The notes beneath the pieces are model-generated. The model was not told the DNA's origin. It did not search any database and saw only the letters and a program-made list of their open reading frames with translations. From an uncultured Coriobacteriaceae bacterium (GTDB lineage: Bacteria > Actinomycetota > Coriobacteriia > Coriobacteriales > Atopobiaceae): a DNA stretch of 6,928 bases. The position numbers were made by a program, and so were the translations under genes. The DNA lies in NCBI GenBank assembly GCA_902772085.1, contig CACXZL010000130.1:1-6928 (forward strand). The letters run 5' to 3'. Below are positions 5,282-6,928 of this stretch, piece by piece (position 1 is the first letter of the stretch; the number at the start of each line of letters is the position of its first letter).

Positions 5282-6208
5282 ATGGACTTCACCTCAAACA
5301 AGCGCCCGGACGATATGGCGCGCATCAACACACCCGAGCTCGCGCAGGCTTTCATCGACGAGGCCGTCGAAGCCGTTCGCGCCCAGGTGGGTGACGGCAA
5401 GGTGCTGCTTGCGCTTTCTGGTGGTGTGGACTCGAGCGTCGTAGCCGCCCTTCTCATCAAGGCCATCGGCAAGCAGCTGGTGTGCGTGCACGTGAACCAC
5501 GGCCTCATGCGCAAGGGTGAGTCCGAGCAGGTCATCGACGTGTTTCAAAACCAGCTTGGCGCCGAGCTCATCTACGTGGACGCCACCGACCGCTTCCTTG
5601 ACCTTCTTGCCGGAGAGGCGGATCCTGAGGCGAAGCGTCACATCATTGGCGAGGAGTTCATCAAGGTCTTCGACGAGGAGGCTGCGAAGCTCGATGGCAT
5701 AGGCTTCTTGGGCCAGGGCACCATCTACCCGGACATCCTCGAGTCCGAGGCGGGCGTGAAGGCTCATCACAACGTGGGCGGCCTGCCTGCTGAGCTCAAC
5801 TGGGAGCTCGTGGAGCCCGTGAAGCTTTTGTTTAAGGACGAGGTGCGCGTGGTGGGCCGCGAGCTCGGCCTGCCGGCGAGCATGGTGGACCGCCAGCCGT
5901 TCCCCGGTCGCGAGGCGGACGCCATCGTGCGCGAGGAGATCGATGCCGCCGGGCTCAGCATCTGGCAGTACTTCTGCGTGGTGCCCGACTACCGTGCGAC
6001 GGGTGTGCGCGACGGCAAGCGCGCCTTCGAGTGGCCCTGCATCATCCGCTGCATAAACACGGTGGACGTGATGACCGCCGAGGTGCCCGAGCTCGACTGG
6101 GCGCTGCTCAAGAAGATGACCGCACGCATCCTCGACGAGGTCCCCGGCATCTGCCGTGTGTGCTACGAGCTTTCGCCGAAGCCTATAGCAACCGTAGAGT
6201 GGGAGTAA
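5282..6208 (+). CDS. guaA: GMP synthase ATP-pyrophosphatase subunit (GuaA subunit B type), with apparent internal deletion
   Basis: The enzyme converts XMP to GMP by adenylating XMP and accepting ammonia, the last step of GMP synthesis in the cytoplasm. The 308 residues contain only the ATP-PPase and C-terminal dimerisation domains. The pyrophosphatase P-loop SGGVDSS is at 46-52, HVNHGLMRKGE follows, GQGTIYPD is at 144-151, and SHHNVGGLP-type and KDEVR motifs are present. The protein ends KPIATVEWE, close to the family's KPPATIEWE. There is no N-terminal glutaminase domain, so a separate glutaminase subunit (GuaAa) must supply ammonia. The stretch VVPDYRATGV...TAEVPELDWALLKKM resembles archaeal GuaAb more than E. 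coli GuaA. At 204-213 RQPFPG runs directly into READ, whereas family members have about 19-20 residues starting PGLA(I/V)R between them; the frame is kept. If real, the deletion would probably damage the dimerisation/XMP-binding region. The family call is very firm; activity is uncertain. Confidence 0.95.
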   Translation: MDFTSNKRPDDMARINTPELAQAFIDEAVEAVRAQVGDGKVLLALSGGVDSSVVAALLIKAIGKQLVCVHVNHGLMRKGESEQVIDVFQNQLGAELIYVDATDRFLDLLAGEADPEAKRHIIGEEFIKVFDEEAAKLDGIGFLGQGTIYPDILESEAGVKAHHNVGGLPAELNWELVEPVKLLFKDEVRVVGRELGLPASMVDRQPFPGREADAIVREEIDAAGLSIWQYFCVVPDYRATGVRDGKRAFEWPCIIRCINTVDVMTAEVPELDWALLKKMTARILDEVPGICRVCYELSPKPIATVEWE

Positions 6209-6240
6209 AACGAAGAGCAAATCACTCTTTCGCACTCTAC
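6194..6240. repeat. Nested inverted repeat spanning the guaA stop codon
   Basis: The outer arms GTAGAGTG (6194-6201) and CACTCTAC (6233-6240) are perfectly complementary. Inside them CGAAGAG (6211-6217) pairs with CTCTTTCG (6225-6232), apart from one bulged T, across a 7-nt loop. The left outer arm is coding sequence for the last residues of guaA, and the stop TAA (6206-6208) lies between the two stems. No U-tract follows, so it is not a canonical terminator. It may act as an mRNA 3'-end stem or mark a recombination core. Confidence 0.55.
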
Positions 6241-6267
6241 CCCAAAACGCAACGATTCCGCAGGTCA

Positions 6268-6302
6268 GAAGTGGTGTGTTCGAGAAATCGGCGCACCACT
6301 TC
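6268..6302. repeat. Long hairpin capped by a GAAA tetraloop downstream of guaA
   Basis: GAAGTGGTGTG (6268-6278) pairs with CGCACCACTTC (6292-6302) over 11 positions, one of them a U-G wobble. After a small internal loop, CGA (6281-6283) and TCG (6288-6290) close a GAAA (GNRA-type) loop. The wobble and GNRA cap suggest an RNA-level structure. What follows (ACTTCACTAG) is only mildly U-rich, so it could be a weak guaA terminator or a processing/stability element. Confidence 0.5.
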
Positions 6303-6304
6303 AC

Positions 6305-6334
6305 TTCACTAGAAAACGCTCCTTTCGGGATTAT
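6305..6334 (+). promoter_or_regulatory. Candidate promoter for the small downstream gene
   Basis: TTCACT (6305-6310) and GATTAT (6329-6334) each match four of six consensus sigma-70 positions, with an 18-base spacer, in an AT-richer part of the window. Transcription would start near 6341, giving an untranslated leader of about 60 bases that contains a possible stem GCCCAG (6355-6360) / CTGGGC (6378-6383). This is a weak, consensus-only call. Confidence 0.3.
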
Positions 6335-6353
6335 TTGTAGCGGAATTTGTAGC
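6333..6353. repeat. Tandem direct repeat ATTTGTAGC
   Basis: ATTTGTAGC occurs at 6333-6341 and again at 6345-6353, separated by GGA, giving a 12-base period. Variants of the same core, TT(T/C)GTAG, recur at 6697-6703, 6752-6758 and 6887-6893. Short iterated sites like these can be protein-binding sites such as recombinase arm sites or operators; no protein is assigned. Confidence 0.5.
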
Positions 6354-6403
6354 AGCCCAGAGACACCATTCCCGTCGCTGGGCAACGAGAGGAGATTAAA
6401 ACC

Positions 6404-6703
6404 ATGATGAACGAAGCGAAGATGACCGAACTCACCCAGGCCGAGGACACGGCGTACTTCCGGGCGGACCTCTGCATCTACTCGCCGGAGAGCCACAGCC
6501 CGGAGGAGAAGAAGGAGATCTGCAACGGCCTGATGGCCGCGAGCAAGGCGGTGCTCGACGCCATGCGTGGGGACTTCGAGCAGCAGCCCCCGGATGCCCG
6601 CGCCAAGCTCCCGGACATGCTCTGCGCCTCCGGCATCGAGTCGCCCCAGTGGTGGTGGGATGCTTCGAGCGTTAAGCGAACGTGCCCTCTGGCACGTTCG
6701 TAG
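6404..6703 (+). CDS. Small hypothetical protein, C-terminus possibly altered
   Basis: This gene is not recognised. ATG 6404 is preceded by GAGAGGAGA (6387-6395) at good spacing, so translation is likely. The predicted product is 99 residues and soluble, with no signal peptide or membrane helix. It is acidic, with a charged helix (SPEEKKEICNGLMAASKAVLDAMR, broken here for description at about residues 29-52), four cysteines and a QWWWDAS motif near residues 83-89. The last ten or so residues (SVKRTCPLARS) are encoded by a perfect palindromic hairpin that also carries the stop (TAG 6701-6703), so the natural C-terminus may have been lost. The same frame meets a second stop at 6722-6724, then stays open from 6725 to 6925. 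Codons are very G/C-rich and include CGG, unlike guaA's CGC preference. It lies alone between guaA and a terminator, as accessory cargo genes often do. Confidence 0.5.
   Translation: MMNEAKMTELTQAEDTAYFRADLCIYSPESHSPEEKKEICNGLMAASKAVLDAMRGDFEQQPPDARAKLPDMLCASGIESPQWWWDASSVKRTCPLARS
6677..6700. repeat. Perfect 10-bp palindromic hairpin in the 3' end of the small gene
   Basis: CGAACGTGCC (6677-6686) and GGCACGTTCG (6691-6700) form a perfect 10-bp stem around a CTCT loop. It contributes the last codons of the gene at 6404 and is immediately followed by its TAG stop. No U-tract follows, so a rho-independent terminator is unlikely. Confidence 0.7.
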
Positions 6704-6710
6704 CGAGAAG

Positions 6711-6731
6711 GCGCGGGCGTTTAGCCCGCGC
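6711..6731. repeat. Perfect 8-bp GC-only palindromic hairpin
   Basis: GCGCGGGC (6711-6718) pairs with GCCCGCGC (6724-6731) around GTTTA. It begins 10 bases after the previous hairpin ends, with GTAG (6700-6703) in between. A GTAG-like foot before a hairpin is a feature of REP-type elements; the pair of adjacent hairpins is described in the findings. Confidence 0.65.
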
Positions 6732-6826
6732 GCGCTATGGTCAAGCTCCAATTCGTAGGCGAAGGCGACCCGCGCTACCGCGAGCTCGAGCCCCTGAGCT
6801 TAAAAAGCAGCGCAGAAGGAAGCAGG

Positions 6827-6861
6827 GGTGCCCGATCATTACGGTCGGGCACCTTTTCATT
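6827..6861 (+). terminator. Rho-independent terminator
   Basis: GGTGCCCGA (6827-6835) and TCGGGCACC (6845-6853) form a perfect 9-bp GC-rich stem with a 9-nt loop, followed directly by TTTTCATT (6854-6861). It is the clearest terminator in the window and probably ends the transcript carrying the small gene at 6404. Confidence 0.85.
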
Positions 6862-6900
6862 ATGGGGGTTGAAGTGTTCTCCACACTTTGTAGGATGGGT

Positions 6901-6918
6901 TCATCGAGCGCTCGATGA
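6901..6918. repeat. Perfect 18-bp palindrome
   Basis: TCATCGAGCGCTCGATGA reads identically on both strands with no spacer, so it is better suited to dimeric protein binding than to an RNA hairpin. It lies 40 bases beyond the terminator, next to the window edge and probably upstream of whatever follows. An operator or recombinase site is possible. The flanking stretch 6862-6900 contains only a weak 6-bp stem (AAGTGT 6872-6877 / ACACTT 6883-6888). Confidence 0.6.
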
Positions 6919-6928
6919 GATGTAAACC

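Noticed and set aside
5294..6751. 485-codon open frame on the minus strand, opposite guaA and the small gene
   Set aside because: It is the antisense shadow of guaA, whose motifs are unmistakable on the + strand. Long antisense frames are expected with strong G/C third-position bias, and its translation shows low-complexity, His/Arg/Leu-rich sequence with no domain.
6682..6918. 78-codon + strand frame across both hairpins and the terminator
   Set aside because: It begins inside a palindrome, has no Shine-Dalgarno, and is strongly Arg-rich; it also crosses the terminator.
6737..6925. 62-codon frame starting ATG 6737
   Set aside because: It has no ribosome-binding site and reads straight through a perfect rho-independent terminator. 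At most its first ~20 codons may be a remnant of the interrupted upstream gene, as noted in the findings.
1..6928. CRISPR arrays, tRNA or rRNA genes, insertion sequences, transposase or integrase genes
   Set aside because: I looked on both strands and saw no regularly spaced repeats of CRISPR type, no cloverleaf-like segment and no recombinase motif within the window.

Overview
The window reads as chromosomal DNA from a GC-rich, anaerobic Gram-positive bacterium. The best guess is Actinomycetota, class Coriobacteriia (an Olsenella/Atopobium/Collinsella-type relative). The reasons are the pairing of an [FeFe]-hydrogenase with a Tad-type pilus cluster, strong G/C preference at third codon positions, frequent GTG starts, and a glutaminase-less GMP synthase whose C-terminal third looks archaeal-type. 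The taxonomic call is inference from memory of these families, not a search result. All recognised genes lie on the + strand.

Layout. (1) 2-247 is the 3' end of an [FeFe]-hydrogenase gene, followed by a GC-rich hairpin (263-291). (2) 313-5204 is a Tad/Flp pilus cluster. It opens abruptly with only the C-terminal half of a TadC-like T2SSF inner-membrane protein. It continues with an Flp prepilin, a second small Flp-like pseudopilin, a TadE-like pseudopilin, a 670-residue cysteine-containing TadG-like protein, another TadE/TadF-like pseudopilin, a DUF192 protein and a protein with an N-terminal zinc ribbon and a C-terminal FHA domain. Short spacings and overlaps (TGATG at 3861, GTGA at 4330) indicate one operon with translational coupling. 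The ATPase TadA, TadB, TadZ, the N-terminal half of TadC and the prepilin peptidase are not in the window. The join between the hydrogenase 3' flank and the middle of tadC looks like a deletion, rearrangement or assembly junction.

(3) 5282-6208 encodes the ATP-pyrophosphatase subunit of GMP synthase (guaA, subunit B type, no glutaminase domain). It has its own Shine-Dalgarno and appears to lack, in frame, about 19-20 residues normally following the PFPG motif. (4) 6194-6928 changes character. A nested inverted repeat overlaps the guaA stop codon. It is followed by an AT-richer spacer with a GNRA-capped hairpin and a tandem ATTTGTAGC repeat, a small unknown gene (6404-6703), two adjacent perfect palindromic hairpins, a rho-independent terminator (6827-6861) and a perfect 18-bp palindrome (6901-6918). 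The 3' end of guaA is a known genomic-island insertion site, so this right-hand segment could be the edge of an integrated or formerly integrated element. No integrase is visible.

How the genes work together. In a Tad system TadC, with TadB, forms the inner-membrane platform. Flp is the major pilin, and TadE/F/G-like pseudopilins are processed by a prepilin peptidase and help assembly or tip/base structure. Four proteins here carry the same G|Q-x-x-x-E class III processing signature, so one peptidase encoded elsewhere could process all of them. The FHA protein is a plausible phosphothreonine-reading regulator of the system. The role of DUF192 here is unknown.
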